From Cherax quadricarinatus (Eukaryota; Arthropoda; Malacostraca; Decapoda; Parastacidae), in NCBI RefSeq assembly GCF_038502225.1, contig NC_091298.1:46068234-46132233 (forward strand): a stretch of 64,000 bases of DNA. The letters are read 5' to 3'. Positions within the stretch are counted from its first letter, which is position 1; each line of letters opens with the position of its first letter. Positions 11,095-24,334 of the stretch are shown piece after piece. The translations under genes were made by a program, and so were the position numbers. The notes under the pieces were generated by a model that worked only from the letters and a program-made list of their open reading frames with translations, did no database searches and was not told the DNA's origin.

Positions 11095-12386
11095 GTCTAA
11101 AATATCGATACGATGGATAGACACAAATTCAGTATAATGTGATCTTTTACTGACAATGTTTCGGCCACACAGTGGACATATTAAGTCTCAAAAAGATCTA
11201 CCTAGGTAGAGAGGATGTGTATACACATAGTGCACCTAGTGATGTGAAGAGTCAGGTGAAGAATGTTGAAACTGACCTCTTGAGTAAACTAATGACAGAC
11301 TGGACAAACAAGAGAACATCATGAACACTGCGCATCCAAGATCATTATTAATATCAACAACCCGGACATGCAAGAGCCTCTCACAGATATACAAGTGGAC
11401 ACTTTAACTAAAACTTTCCTACGACAAACTTGCCACTTCTTAAACAGCTCGGAACAGGGAAAGGAACTTTTACACTATTCCCAGCAACACCAGACCAGAC
11501 TCAGAAAATCGTAATGACACGATTGAAAACAATCCATACCACGGGCGGGGTTAGAATCCGTCATCAGTCATAAAACTCCAGACCAGTTTTATGACTCTCT
11601 GATCGCGGGTTCTAACCCCGCCAGTGGTAAGGTTTAACTCCAGACCCGCCACAATGTATGGCTTGCCGAAGACACACACCATCTTATCTGGAATAGACAG
11701 CGATCCCTGCAAACTATCAGGGAATACAGTCAAACAACTATCAAGACTGAAACTGAGTCACTCACACTTGCAACATTCTGGCGATCTCCTCAACCACACC
11801 CGAAGAATAATTTTTTACAAGAAAAACAAGAAACTCTCTAGCCTAGAAAATGACATCACTGTTTACAAAAGTACTCACAGCACCAGACATCCATTTCCCG
11901 TAACGAAAAATTGATATATCACCCCGACCTCAATGTTATCACAGTTCCCAGAAGACTCGACGTCTCTGCACTCCAACACAAGTCCAGCCAGGTCAAGCAC
12001 TCTAGCCAGTGCACACTCGAAGAGGAAGTCTACGACACTCTACCTTTACTTGATGATCCACTCTGTAAATCTGATGATCAGCTACGCTTCAAAATCTACT
12101 GTAAACTAACCAATCAACACCATCTTCTACTCTACTACTGACCACCGCCACACTAAGACATTATAATATGGCATCATCACAGGCACCTTCCTACCTGCTC
12201 TCCCTAGCTGCACCAGTTAATTTCTTGAAGAAGGATGCTCTTTCCCAGAACAGATCTTTCCTAAACGTCAATATGCTCGTCATATCATCAGAAACTACTG
12301 GTGATGCGCACTACAGTTTCTACTCTGACAACAAACAAACAAAAGAAGGTACATAGTCCTCCATAACTTCAACATTCTCTCCAACA
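11095..12386 (+). pseudogene. Decayed Penelope-like retroelement, reverse transcriptase remnant
   Basis: Three short coding blocks match, in order, the reverse transcriptase of Penelope-like elements as I know it. 11654-11677 reads MYGLPKTH, the YGLPK-x-H block. 12013-12138 holds TLEEEVYDTLPLLD and FKIYCKLTNQHHLLLYY, the segment after the palm with K-x-TN. From 12170, in another frame, comes GIITGTFLPALPSC, followed by RRYIVLHN at 12344-12367. Stop codons (for example 12139 and 12218) and at least one frameshift separate them. The catalytic YADD region and the C-terminal GIY-YIG endonuclease are not seen. The leader at 11155-11215, with TGTTTCGGCCACACAGTGG, resembles the terminal region of decapod members of this group. 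The copy stops where the 20-bp array begins. It cannot encode a working protein. Confidence 0.65.
11537..11629. repeat. 93-bp near-perfect inverted repeat (foldback)
   Basis: The left arm begins TACCACGGGCGGGGTTAGAA and the right arm ends TTCTAACCCCGCCAGTGGTA. The arms pair with a few mismatches and a four-base gap around a seven-base loop at 11578-11584. The right arm includes GGTTCTAACCC, which resembles a polymerase III B box. The 11-mer AACTCCAGACC lies in the loop region and again at 11635-11645. The whole lies inside the Penelope-like remnant, just before its YGLPKTH block, so it may be a separate small insertion. Confidence 0.75.
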
Positions 12387-14152
12387 CCACTGGTTCAGAG
12401 TATCCACCGCTGATTCAGAGTATCCACCGCTGATTCAGAGTATCCACCACTGATTCAGAGTATCCACCGCTGATTCAGAGTATCCACCGCTGATTCAGAG
12501 TATCCACCACTGATTCAGAGTATCCACCGCTGATTCAGAGTATCCACCGCTGATTCAGAGTATCCACCGCTGATTCAGAGTATCCACCACTGGTTCAGAG
12601 TATCCACCGCTGATTCAGAGTATCCACCGCTGATTCAGAGTATCCACCGCTGATTCAGAGTATCCACCGCTGATTCAGAGTATCCACCACTGGTTCAGAG
12701 TACCCACCACTGATTCAGAGTATCCACCGCTGATTCAGAGTATCCACCGCTGATTCAGAGTATCCACCGCTGATTCAGAGTATCCACCGCTGATTCAGAG
12801 TATCCACCACTGATTCAGAGTATCCACCGCTGATTCAGAGTATCCACCGCTGATTCAGAGTATCCACCGCTGATTCAGAGTATCCACCGCTGATTCAGAG
12901 TATCCACCACTGGTTCAGAGTATCCACCACTGATTCAGAGTATCCACCGCTGATTCAGAGTATCCACCACTGGTTCAGAGTACCCACCACTGATTCAGAG
13001 TATCCACCGCTGATTCAGAGTATCCACCGCTGATTCAGAGTATCCACCGCTGATTCAGAGTATCCATCACTAATTCAGAGTATCCACCACTGATTCACAG
13101 TATCCACCACTGATTCACAGTATCCACCACTGATTCACAGTATCCATCACTAAGTCAGAGTACCCACCACTGATTCAGAGCACCCACCACTGATTCACAT
13201 TATCTACCACTGATTCAGAGTATCCATCACTAATTCAGAGTATCCACCGCTGATTCAGAGTACCCACCACTGATTCACAGTATCCACCACTGATTCAGAG
13301 TATCTACCACTGATTCAGAGTATCCACCACTAATTCAGAGTATCCACCACTGATTCAGAGTATCCACCAATGATTCAGAGTATCCTTCACTGGTTCAGAA
13401 CATTCACCACTGATTCAAGAGTATCTACAACTGATTCAGAGTATCTACCACTGATTCAGAGTATCCACCACTAATTCAGAGTATCCACCACTGATTCAGA
13501 GTATCCACCAATGATTCAGAGTATCCTTCACTGGTTCAGAGCATTCACCACTGATTCAAGAGTATCTACAACTGATTCAGAGTATCTACCACTGATTCAG
13601 AATATTCACCACTAATTCAGAGTATCTACCACCGATTCAGAGTATTCACCACTGATTCAGTGTATCTACCACTGATTCAGAGTATCCACCACTGATTCAG
13701 AGTATCTACCACTGATTCAGAGTATTAACTACTGATTCAGAGTATCTACCACTGATTCAGAGTATCCACCACTGATTCACAGTGCCACTAATTCAGAGTA
13801 TTCACAACTGATTCAGAGTATCCTCCACTGATTCAGAGTATCCTCCACTGATTCAGAGTATATTCCACTGATGCAGAGTATTCACCACTGATTCAGAGTA
13901 TCCACCGCTGATTCAGAGTATCCACCACTTATTCAGAGTATCCACCACTGATTCGGAGTTTTCACAACTGATTCAGAGTATTCACCACTGATTCAGAGTA
14001 TCCACCACTGATTCGGAGTTTTCACAACTGATTCAGAGTATTCACCACTGATTCAGAGTATCCACCACTGATTCAGAGTATCCACCACTGATTCAGAGTA
14101 TGCACCACTGATTCAGAGTATGCACCACTGATTCAGAGTATGCACCACTGAT
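12387..14152. repeat. 20-bp minisatellite array
   Basis: About 88 copies of TGATTCAGAGTATCCACCGC, with CCAC alternating with CCGC and occasional TGGTTCAGAG units. From 12391 to about 13070 there are no indels, so the units stay in phase with the 20-base grid. From there to 14152 the units are increasingly divergent and indel-bearing. A GGTTCAGAG-TACCC pair at 12701 recurs 280 bp later at 12981 (14 units). The first unit follows immediately on the Penelope-like coding remnant. Confidence 0.97.
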
Positions 14153-14191
14153 TCTACAACAGTCAAAAACATCACCAGTAAGGGACACACC
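14153..14191. other. Short spacer
   Basis: About 40 bases of unique sequence between the 20-bp and 27-bp arrays; nothing recognised. Confidence 0.6.
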
Positions 14192-15045
14192 AGGGGTATA
14201 CCTGGAGTATACCATGGCAGGAGTACACCTGGAGTATACAATGGCAGGAGTATACCTGGAGTATACCATGACAGGAGTACACCTGGAGTATACAATGGCA
14301 GGAGTATACCTGGAGTATACCATGACAGGAGTAAACCATGGCAGTATACCTGGAGGCCTGGTCACAGACCGGGCCGCGGGGGCGTTGACCCCCGGAACTC
14401 TCTCCAGGTAAACTCCAGGAGCACACAAAGGCAGGAGTATACCTGGAGTATACCATGGCAGGAGTATAAGTGGAATATACCATAGCAGAAATATGCCTGG
14501 AGTATACCATGGCAGGGGTATACCTGGAGTATACCATGGCAGAGGTATACCTGGAGTATACCATGGCAGGGGTAAACCTGGATAATACAATGGCAGGAGT
14601 ATTCCTGGAGTATATCATGGCAGGAGTATACCATGGCAGAAGTATACTTGGAGTATACCATGGCAGTATATCTGGAGTATACCACGGCATGAGTATACCT
14701 GGAGTATACCATGGCAATATACCTGGAGTATACCATGGCAATATACCTGGAGTATACCATGGCATGAGTATACCTGGAGTATACCATGGCAGGAGTAAAC
14801 CTGGAGTATACCATGGCAGTATACCTGGAGTATACCATGGCAGAAGTATACCTGGAGTATACCATGGCACAAGTATACATGGAGTATACCATGGCATAAG
14901 TATATCTAGAGTATACCATCGCAGGAGTATATCTGGAGTATACCATGGCAGGGATATACGTGGAGTATACCATGGCAGGATCACACCTGGAGTATACCAT
15001 GGCAGGGGTATACCTGGAGTATACAATGGAAGGAGTATACCTGGA
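14192..15045. repeat. 27-bp minisatellite array (24-bp variants)
   Basis: About 29 copies of a 27-bp unit with core TATACCTGGAGTATACCATG. Some units are 24 bp long because AGG is lost. Each unit holds the palindromes GTATAC and CCATGG. All size variants keep a multiple of three, so YLEYTMAGV-type frames remain open on both strands; I see no evidence of coding. The array is interrupted by a GC-rich insertion at 14350-14432. Confidence 0.95.
14350..14432 (+). mobile_element. GC-rich insertion inside the 27-bp array
   Basis: About 80 bases unlike any array unit, containing GGCCTGGTCACAGACCGGGC and GTTGACCCCCGGAACTCTC. ACCTGGAG at 14348-14355 and CTCCAGGT at 14402-14409 form an eight-base inverted pair at its ends, although ACCTGGAG is also part of the host unit. 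GGGGG and CCCCC inside could form a hairpin. From memory, close relatives of this short sequence occur widely in decapod and insect genomes. The array resumes in the same family afterwards, so the insertion is later than the array or was amplified around. Confidence 0.55.
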
Positions 15046-15067
15046 TACATCAAGTGACCTCCACACA
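15046..15067. other. Junction between 27-bp and 42-bp arrays
   Basis: About 22 bases belonging to neither unit; nothing else seen. Confidence 0.5.
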
Positions 15068-18000
15068 GTGAACATGCACTCTCAGTCTGGTGGTAACAAC
15101 GCAGCAGCCAACATGCACTCTCTGTCTGGTGGTAACAACTCCGCAGCAGCCAACATGCACTCTCTGTCTGGTGGTAACAACTCCGCAGCAGCCAACATGC
15201 ACTCTCTGTCTGGTGGTAACAACTCCGCAGCAGCCAACATGCACTCTCTGTCTGGTGGTAACAACTCCGCAGCAGCCAACATGCACTCTCTGTCTGGTGG
15301 TAACAACTCCGCAGCAGCCAACATGCACTCTCTGTCTGGTGGTAACAACTCCGCAGCAGCCAACATGCACTCTCTGTCTGGTGGTAACAACTCCGCAGCA
15401 GCCAACATGCACTCTCTGTCTGGTGGTAACAACTCCGCAGCAGCCAACATGCACTCTCTGTCTGGTGGTAACAACTCCGCAGCAGCCAACATGCACTCTC
15501 TGTCTGGTGCAGTAACAACTCTCGCAGCAGCCAACATGCACTCTCTGTCTGGTGGTAACAACTCCGCAGCAGCCAACATGCACTCTCTGTCTGGTGGTAA
15601 CTCCGCAGCAGCCAACATGCACTCTCTGTCTGGTGGTAACAACTCCGCAGCAGCCAACATGCACTCTCTGTCTGGTGGTAACAACTCCGCAGCAGCCAAC
15701 ATGCACTCTCTGTCTGGTGGTAACAATGCAGCAGCCAACATGCACTCTCTGTCTGGTGGTAACAACTCCGCAGCAGCCAACATGCACTCTCTGTCTGGTG
15801 GTAACAACTCCGCAGGAGCCAACATGCACTCTCTGTCTGGTGGTAACAACTCCGCAGCAGCACATCTCTGTCTGGTGGTAACAACTCCGCAGCAGCCAAC
15901 ATGCACTCTCTGTCTGGTGGTAACAACTCCGCAGCAGCCAACATGCACTCTCTGTCTGGTGGTAACAACTCCGCAGCAGCCAACATGCACTCTCTGTCTG
16001 GTGGTAACAACTCCGCAGCAGCCAACATGCACTCTCTGTCTGGTGGTAACAACTCCGCAGCAGCCAACATGCACTCTCTGTCTGGTGGTAACAACTCCGC
16101 AGCAGCCAACATGCACTCTCTGTCTGGTGGTAACAACTCCGCAGCAGCCAACATGCACTCTCTGTCTGGTGGTAACAACTCCGCAGCCGCATGCACTCTC
16201 TGTCTGGTGGCGCACCACGCACTCTCTGTCTGGTGGTAACAACTCCGCAGCAGCCAACATGCACTCTCTGTCTGGTGGTAACAACTCCGCAGCAGCCAAC
16301 ATGCACTCTCTGTCTGGTGGTAACAACTCCGCAGCAGCCAACATGCACTCTCTGTCTGGTGGTAACAACTCCGCAGCAGCCAACAGGCACTCTCTGTCTG
16401 GTGGTAACAACTCTCTGTCTCCGCAGCAGCCAACATGCACTCTCTGTCTGGTGGTAACAGCTCCGCAGCAGCCAACATGCACTCTCTGTCTGGTGGTAAC
16501 AACTCCGCAGCAGTAACATGCACTCTCTGTCTGGTGGTAACAACTCCGCAGCAGCAGCCAACATGCACTCTCTGTCTGGTGGTAACAACTCCGCAGCAGC
16601 CAACATGCACTCTCTGTCTGGTGGTAACAACTCCGCAGCAGCCAACATGCACTCTCTGTCTGGTGGTAACAACTCCGCAGCAGCCAACATGCACTCTCTG
16701 TCTGGTGGTAACAACTCCGCAGCAGTCAGCATGCATTCTCTGTCTGGTGGTAACAACTCCGCAGCAGCCAACATGCACTCTCTGTCTGGTGGTAACAACT
16801 CCGCAGCAGCCAACATGCACTCTCTGTCTGGTGGTAACAACTCCGCAGCAGCCAACATGCACTCTCTGTCTGGTGGTAACAACTCCGCAGCAGCCAACAT
16901 GCACTCTCTGTCTGGTGGTAACAACTCCGCAGCAGCCAACATGCACTCTCTGTCTGGTGGTAACAACTCCGCAGCAGTCAACGTGCACTCTCTGTCTGGT
17001 GGTAACAACTCCGCGGCAGCCAACATGCATTCTCTGTCTGGTGGTAACAACTCCAAAGCAGCCAACATGCACTCTCTGTCTGGTGGTAACAACTCCACAG
17101 CAGTCAACATGCACTCTCTGTCTGGTGGTAACAACTCCGCAGCAGCCAACATGCACTCTCTGTCTGGTGGTAACAACTCCGCAGCAGCCAACATGCACTC
17201 TCTGTCTGGTGGTAACAACTCCGCAGCAGTCAACATGCACTCTCTGTCTGGTGGTAACAACTCCGCAGCAGCCAACATGCACTCTCTGTCTGGTGGTAAC
17301 AACGCAGCAGCCAACATGCACTCTCTGTCTGGTGGTAACAACTCCGCAGCAGTCAACATGCACTCTCTGTCTGGTGGTAACAACTCCGCAGCAGCCAACA
17401 TGCACTCTCTGTCTGGTGGTAACAACTCCGCAGCAGTCAGCATGCATTCTCTGTCTGGTGGTAACAACTCCGCAGCAGCCAACATGCACTCTCTGTCTGG
17501 TGGTAACAACTCTGCAGCAGTTAACATGCACTCTCTGTCTGGTGGTAACAACTCCACAGCAGCCAACATGCATGGTAACAACTCCACAGCAGCCAACATG
17601 CACTCTCTGTCTGGTGGTAACAACTCCGCAGCAGCCAACATGCACTCTCTGTCTGGTGGTAACAACTCCGCAGCAGCCAACATGCACTCTCTGTCTGGTG
17701 GTAACAACTCCGCAGCAGCCAACATGCACTCTCTGTCTGGTGGTAACAACTCCGCAGCAGTCACATGCACTCTCTGTCTGGTGGTAACAACTCCGCAGCA
17801 GCCAACATGCACTCTCTGTCTGGTGGTAACAACTCCGCAGCAGCCAACATGCACTCTCTGTCTGGTGGTAACAACTCCGCAGCAGCCAACATGCACTCTC
17901 TGTCTGGTGGTAACAACTCCGCAGCAGCCAACATGCACTCTCTGTCTGGTGGTAACAACTCCGCAGCAGTCAACGTGCACTCTCTGTCTGGTGGTAACAA

Positions 18001-21000
18001 CTCCGCAGCAGTCAGCATGCATTCTCTGTCTGGTGGTAACAACTCCGCAGCAGCCAACATGCACTCTCTGTCTGGTGGTAACAACTCCGCAGCAGCCAAC
18101 ATGCACTCTCTGTCTGGTGGTAACAACTCCGCAGCAGCCAACATGCACTCTCTGTCTGGTGGTAACAACTCCGCAGCAGTCAACATGCACTCTCTGTCTG
18201 GTGGTAACAACTCCGCAGCAGCCAACATGCACTCTCTGTCTGGTGGTAACAACTCCGCAGCAGCCAACATGCACTCTCTGTCTGGTGGTAACAACTCCGC
18301 AGCAGTCAACATGCACTCTCTGTCTGGTGGTAACAACTCCGCAGCAGTCAACATGCACTCTCTGTCTGGTGGTAACAACTCCGCAGCAGCCAACATGCAC
18401 TCTCTGTCTGGTGGTAACAACTCCGCAGCAGTTAACATGCACTCTCTGTCTGGTGGTAACAACTCCGCAGCAGTCAACATGCACTCTCTGTCTGGTGGTA
18501 ACAACTCCGCAGCAGCCAACATGCACTCTCTGTCTGGTGGTAACAACTCCGCAGCAGCCAACATGCACTCTCTGTCTGGTGGTAACAACTCCGCAGCAGT
18601 CAACATGCACTCTCTGTCTGGTGGTAACAACTCCGCAGCAGCCAACATGCACTCTCTGTCTGGTGGTAACAACTCCGCAGCAGCCAACATGCACTCTCTG
18701 TCTGGTGGTAACAACTCCGCAGCAGCCAACATGCACTCTCTGTCTGGTGGTAACAACTCCGCAGCAGTCAGCATGCATTCTCTGTCTGGTGGTAACAACT
18801 CCGCAGCAGCCAACATGCACTCTCTGTCTGGTGGTAACAACTCCGCAGCAGCCAACATGCACTCTCTGTCTGGTGGTAACAACTCTGCAGCAGTTAACAT
18901 GCACTCTCTGTCTGGTGGTAACAACTCCGCAGCAGTCAACGTGCACTCTCTGTCTGGTGGTAACAACTCCGCGGCAGCCAACATGCACTCTCTGTCTGGT
19001 GGTAACAACTCCGCAGCAGCCAACATGCACTCTCTGTCTGGTGGTAACAACTCCGCAGTAGTCAACATGCACTCTCTGTCTGGTCGTAACAACGCAGCAG
19101 CCAACATGCACTCTCTGTCTGGTGGTAACAACTCCGCAGTAGTCAACATGCACTCTCTGTCTGGTGGTAACAACTCCGCAGCAGTCAACATGCACTCTCT
19201 GTCTGGTGGTAACAACGCAGCAGCCAACATGCACTCTCTGTCTGGTGGTAACAACTCCGCAGTAGTCAACATGCACTCTCTGTCTGGTCGTAACAACGCA
19301 GCAGCCAACATGCACTCTCTGTCTGGTGGTAACAACGCAGCAGCCAACATGCACTCTCTGTCTGGTGGTAACAACTCGCAGCAGTAACATGCACTCTCTG
19401 TCTGGTGGTAACAACGCAGCAGCCAACATGCATTCTCTGGTGGTAACAACTCCACAGCAGTCAACATGCACTCTCTGTCTGGTGGTAACTCCGCAGCAGC
19501 CAACATGCACTCTCTGTCTGGTGGTAACAACTCCGCAGCAGTTAACATGCACTCTCTGTCTGGTGGTAACAACTCCGCAGCAGTCAACGTGCACTCTCTG
19601 TCTGGTGGTAACAACTCCGCAGCAGTCAGCATGCATTCTCTGTCTGGTGGAAACAACGCAGCAGCCAACATGCACTCTCTGTCTGGTGGTAACAACGAAG
19701 CAGCCAACATGCATTCTCTGTCTGGTGGTAACTCCGCAGCAGTCAGCATCTGGTGGGAACAACTCCGCAGCAGCCAACATGCACTCTCTGTCTGGTGGTA
19801 ACAACTCCGCAGCAGCCAACATGCACTCTCTGTCTGGTGGTAACAACTCCGCAGCAGCCAACATGCACTCTCTGTCTGGTGGTAACAACTCCGCAGCAGC
19901 CAACATGCATTCTCTGTCTGGTGGTAACAACTCCGCAGCAGCCAACATGCACTCTCTGTCTGGTGGTAACAACTCCGCAGCAGCCAACATGCACTCTCTG
20001 TCTGGTGGTAACTCCGCAGCAGTCAACATGCACTCTCTGTCTGGTGGTAACAACTCCGCAGCAGTTAACATGCACTCTCTGTCTGATGGTAACAACTCCG
20101 CAGCAGTTAACATGCACTCTCTGTCTGGTGGTAACAACTCCGCAGCAGTTAACATGCACTCTCTGTCTGGTGGTAACTCTGCAGCAGTCAACATGCACTC
20201 TCTGTCTGGTGGTAACAACTCCGCAGCAGTTAACATGCACTCTCTGTCTGGTGGTAACTCCGCAGCAGTTAACATGCACTCTCTGTCTGGTGGTAACAAC
20301 TCCGCAGCAGTCAACATGCACTCTCTGTCTGGTGGTAACAACTCCGCAGCAGCCAACATGCACTCTGTCTGGTGGTAACAACTCCGCAGCAGCCAACATG
20401 CACTCTCTGTCTGGTGGTAACAACTCCGCAGCAGCCAACATGCACTCTCTGTCTGGTGGTAACTCCACAGCAGTCAACATGCACTCTCTGTCTGGTGGTA
20501 ACAACTCCGCAGCAGCCAACATGCACTCTCTGTCTGGTGGTAACAACTCCACAGCAGTCATCATGCACTCTCTGTCTGGTGGTAACAACTCCGCAGCAGC
20601 CAACATGCACTCTCTGTCTGGTGGTAACAACTCCGCAGTAGTCAACATGCACTCTCTGTCTGGTGGTAACAACTCCGCAGTAGTCAACATGCACTCTCTG
20701 TCTGGTGGTAACAACGCAGCAGCCAACATGCACTCTCTGTCTGGTGGTAACAACTCCGCAGCAGCACACATGCACTCTCTGTCTGGTGGTAACAACTCCG
20801 CAGTAGTCAACATGCACTCTCTGTCTGGTAGTAACAATGCAGCAGCCAACATGCACTCTCTGTCTGGTGGTAACAACTCCGCAGCAGCCAACATGCACTC
20901 TCTGTCTGGTGGTAACAACTCCGCAGTAGTCAACATGCACTCTCTGTCTGGTGGTAACAACTCCGCAGTAGTCAACATGCACTCTCTGTCTGGTGGTAAC

Positions 21001-24000
21001 AACGCAGCAGCCAACATGCACTCTCTGTCTGGTGGTAACAACTCCGCAGCAGCCAACATGCACTCTCTGTCTGGTGGTAACAACTCCGCAGTAGTCAACA
21101 TGCACTCTCTGTCTGGTGGTAACAACGCAGCAGCCAACATGCACTCTCTGTCTGGTGGTAACAACTCCGCAGTAGTCAACATGCACTCTCTGTCTGGTGG
21201 TAACAACGCAGCAGTCATCATGCACTCTCTGTCTGGTGGTAACAACGCAGCAGCCAACATGCACTCTCTGTCTGGTGGTAACAACTCCGCAGTAGTCAAC
21301 ATGCACTCTCTGTCTGGTGGTAACAACGCAGCAGTCATCATGCACTCTCTGTCTGGTGGTAACAACGCAGCAGCCAACATGCACTCTCTGTCTGGTGGTA
21401 ACAACGCAGCAGCCAACATGCACTCTCTGTCTGGTGGTAACAACGCAGCAGTCATCATGCATTCTCTGTCTGGTGGTAACTCTGCAGCAGTCAGCATGCA
21501 TTCTCTGTCTGGTGGTAACAACGCAGCAGCCAACATGCACTCTCTGTCTGGTGGTAACAACGAAGCAGCCAACATGCATTCTCTGTCTGGTGGTAACTCC
21601 GCAGCAGTCAGCATGCATTCTCTGTCTGGTGGTAACAACTCCGCAGCAGCCAACATGCACTCTCTGTCTGGTGGTAACAACGCAGCAGCCAACATGCATT
21701 CTCTGTCTGGTGGTAACAACGAAGCAGCCAACATGCATTCTCTGTCTGGTGGTAACTCCGCAGCAGTCAGCATGCATTCTCTGTCTGGTGGTAACAACTC
21801 CGCAGCAGCCAACATGCACTCTCTGTCTGGTGGTAACAACGCAGCAGCCAACATGCATTCTCTGTCTGGTGGTAACAACTCCGCAGCAGTCAGCATGCAT
21901 TCTCTGTCTGGTGGTAACAACTCCGCAGCAGCCAACATGCACTCTCTGTCTGATGGTAACAACTCCGCAGCAGTTAACATGCACTCTCTGTCTGGTGGTA
22001 ACAACTCCGCAGCAGTTAACATGCACTCTCTGTCTGGTGGTAACTCCGCAGCAGTCAACATGCACTCTCTGTCTGGTGGTAACAACTCCGCAGCAGTTAA
22101 CATGCACTCTCTGTCTGGTGGTAACTCCGCAGCAGTTAACATGCACTCTCTGTCTGGTGGTAACAACTCCGCAGCAGTCAACATGCACTCTCTGTCTGGT
22201 GGTAACAACTCCGCAGCAGCCAACATGCACTCTGTCTGGTGGTAACAACTCCGCAGCAGCCAACATGCATTCTCTGGTGGTAACAACTCCACAGCAGTCA
22301 ACATGCACTCTCTGTCTGGTGGTAACAACTCCGCAGCAGTCAACATGCACTCTCTGTCTGGTGGCAACAACTCCGCAGCAGCCAACATGCACTCTCTGTC
22401 TGGTGGTAACAACTCCGCAGCAGCCAACATGCACTCTCTGTCTGGTGGTAACAACTCCGCAGCAGTCATCATGCACTCTCTGTCTGGTGGTAACAACTCC
22501 GCAGCAGCCAACATGCATTCTCTGTCTCTTAGTAACAACTCCGCAGCAGTCATCATGCACTCTCTGTCTGGTGGTAACAACTCCGCAGCAGTCATCATGC
22601 ACTCTCTGTCTGGTGGTAACAACTCCGCAGCAGCCAACATGCACTCTCTGTCTGGTGGTAACAACTCCGCAGCAGCCAACATGCACTCTCTGTCTGGTGG
22701 TAACAACTCCGCAGCAGTCATCATGCACTCTCTGTCTGGTGGCAACAACTCCGCAGCAGTCATCATGCACTCTCTGTCTGGTGGTAACAACGCAGCAGCC
22801 AACATGCACTCTCTGTCTGGTGGTAACAACTCCGCAGCAGCCAACATGCACTCTCTGTCTGGTGGTAACAACTCCGCAGCAGCCAACATGCACTCTCTGT
22901 CTGGTGGTAACAACTCCGCAGCAGCCAACATGCACTCTCTGTCTGGTGGTAACAACGCAGCAGCCAACATGCACTCTCTGTCTGGTGGTAACAACGCAGC
23001 AGCCAACATGCACTCTCTGTCTGGTGGTAACTCCGCAGCAGCCAACATGCACTCTCTGTCTGGTGGTAACAACTCCGCAGCAGCCAACATGCACTCTCTG
23101 TCTGGTGGTAACAACTCCGCAGCAGCCAACATGCACTCTCTGTCTGGTGGTAACAACTCCGCAGCAGCCAACATGCACTCTCTGTCTGGTGGTAACAACT
23201 CCGCAGCAGCCAACATGCACTCTCTGTCTGGTGGTAACAACGCAGCAGCCAACATGCACTCTCTGTCTGGTGGTAACAACGCAGTAGTCAACATGCACTC
23301 TCTGTCTGGTGGTAACAACTCCGCAGCAGTCAACATGCACTCTCTGTCTGGTGGTAACAACTCCGCAGCAGCCAACATGCACTCTCTGTCTGGTGGTAAC
23401 AACTCCGCAGCAGCCAACATGCACTCTCTGTCTGGTGGTAACAACTCCGCAGCAGCCAACATGCACTCTCTGTCTGGTGGTAACAACGCAGCAGCCAACA
23501 TGCACTCTCTGTCTGGTGGTAACAACGCAGCAGCCAACATGCACTCTCTGTCTGGTGGTAACAACGCAGCAGCCAACATGCACTCTCTGTCTGGTGGTAA
23601 CAACTCCGCAGCAGACAACATGCACTCTCTGTCTGGTGGTAACAACTCCGCAGCAGTCAACATGCACTCTCTGTCTGGTGGTAACAACTCCGCAGCAGTC
23701 AACATGCACTCTCTGTCTGGTGGTAACAACGCAGCAGTCAACATGCACTCTCTGTCTGGTGGTAACAACTCCGCAGCAGCCAACATGCACTCTCTGTCTG
23801 GTGGTAACAACTCCGCAGCAGACAACATGCACTCTCTGTCTGGTGGTAACAACTCCGCAGCAGCCAACATGCACTCTCTGTCTGGTGGTAACAACTCCGC
23901 AGCAGTCAACATGCACTCTCTGTCTGGTGGTAACAACTCCGCAGCAGCCAACATGCACTCTCTGTCTGGTGGTAACAACTCCGCAGCAGACAACATGCAC

Positions 24001-24334
24001 TCTCTGTCTGGTGGTAACAACTCCGCACCAGTCAACATGCACTCTCTGTCTGGTGGTAACAACTCCGCAGCAGTCATCATGCACTCTCTGTCTGGTGGTA
24101 ACAACTCCGCAGCAGCCAACATGCACTCTCTGTCTGGTGGTAACAACTCCGCAGCAGTCAACATGCACTCTCTGTCTGGTGGTAACAACGCAGCAGTCAA
24201 CATGCACTCTCTGTCTGGTGGTAACAACTCCGCAGCAGTCAACATGCACTCTCTGTCTGGTGGTAACAACTCCGCAGCAGCCAACATGCACTCTCTGTCT
24301 GGTGGTAACAACTCCGCAGCAGCCAACATGCACT
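15068..24334. repeat. 42-bp minisatellite array (39-bp variants)
   Basis: About 222 copies of a 42-bp unit with core ATGCACTCTCTGTCTGGTGG followed by TAACAACTCCGCAGCAG. Units from 15110 to about 16190 are almost all identical. Rightward, variants CAGTCAAC, CAGTTAAC, GTCAGC, GTAGTC, GTCATC and GACAAC appear, and many 39-bp units lacking either AAC or TCC. Five of the six frames lack stops in the standard unit, hence open stretches of up to 1769 codons on the minus strand. Variants change the encoded residues freely (ECMLAAAE, ECMLTAAE, ECMMTAAE), which argues against a selected protein. A roughly 290-bp block at 20081-20370 recurs at 21948-22237 (offset 1867). Confidence 0.97.

Noticed and set aside
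11551..11733. Minus-strand 60-codon ORF
   Set aside because: It lies across the foldback palindrome and antisense to the retroelement remnant; no gene-like features.
11624..12356. Three separate small plus-strand genes (96, 76 and 62 codons)
   Set aside because: They are pieces of one retroelement reverse transcriptase broken by stops and frameshifts.
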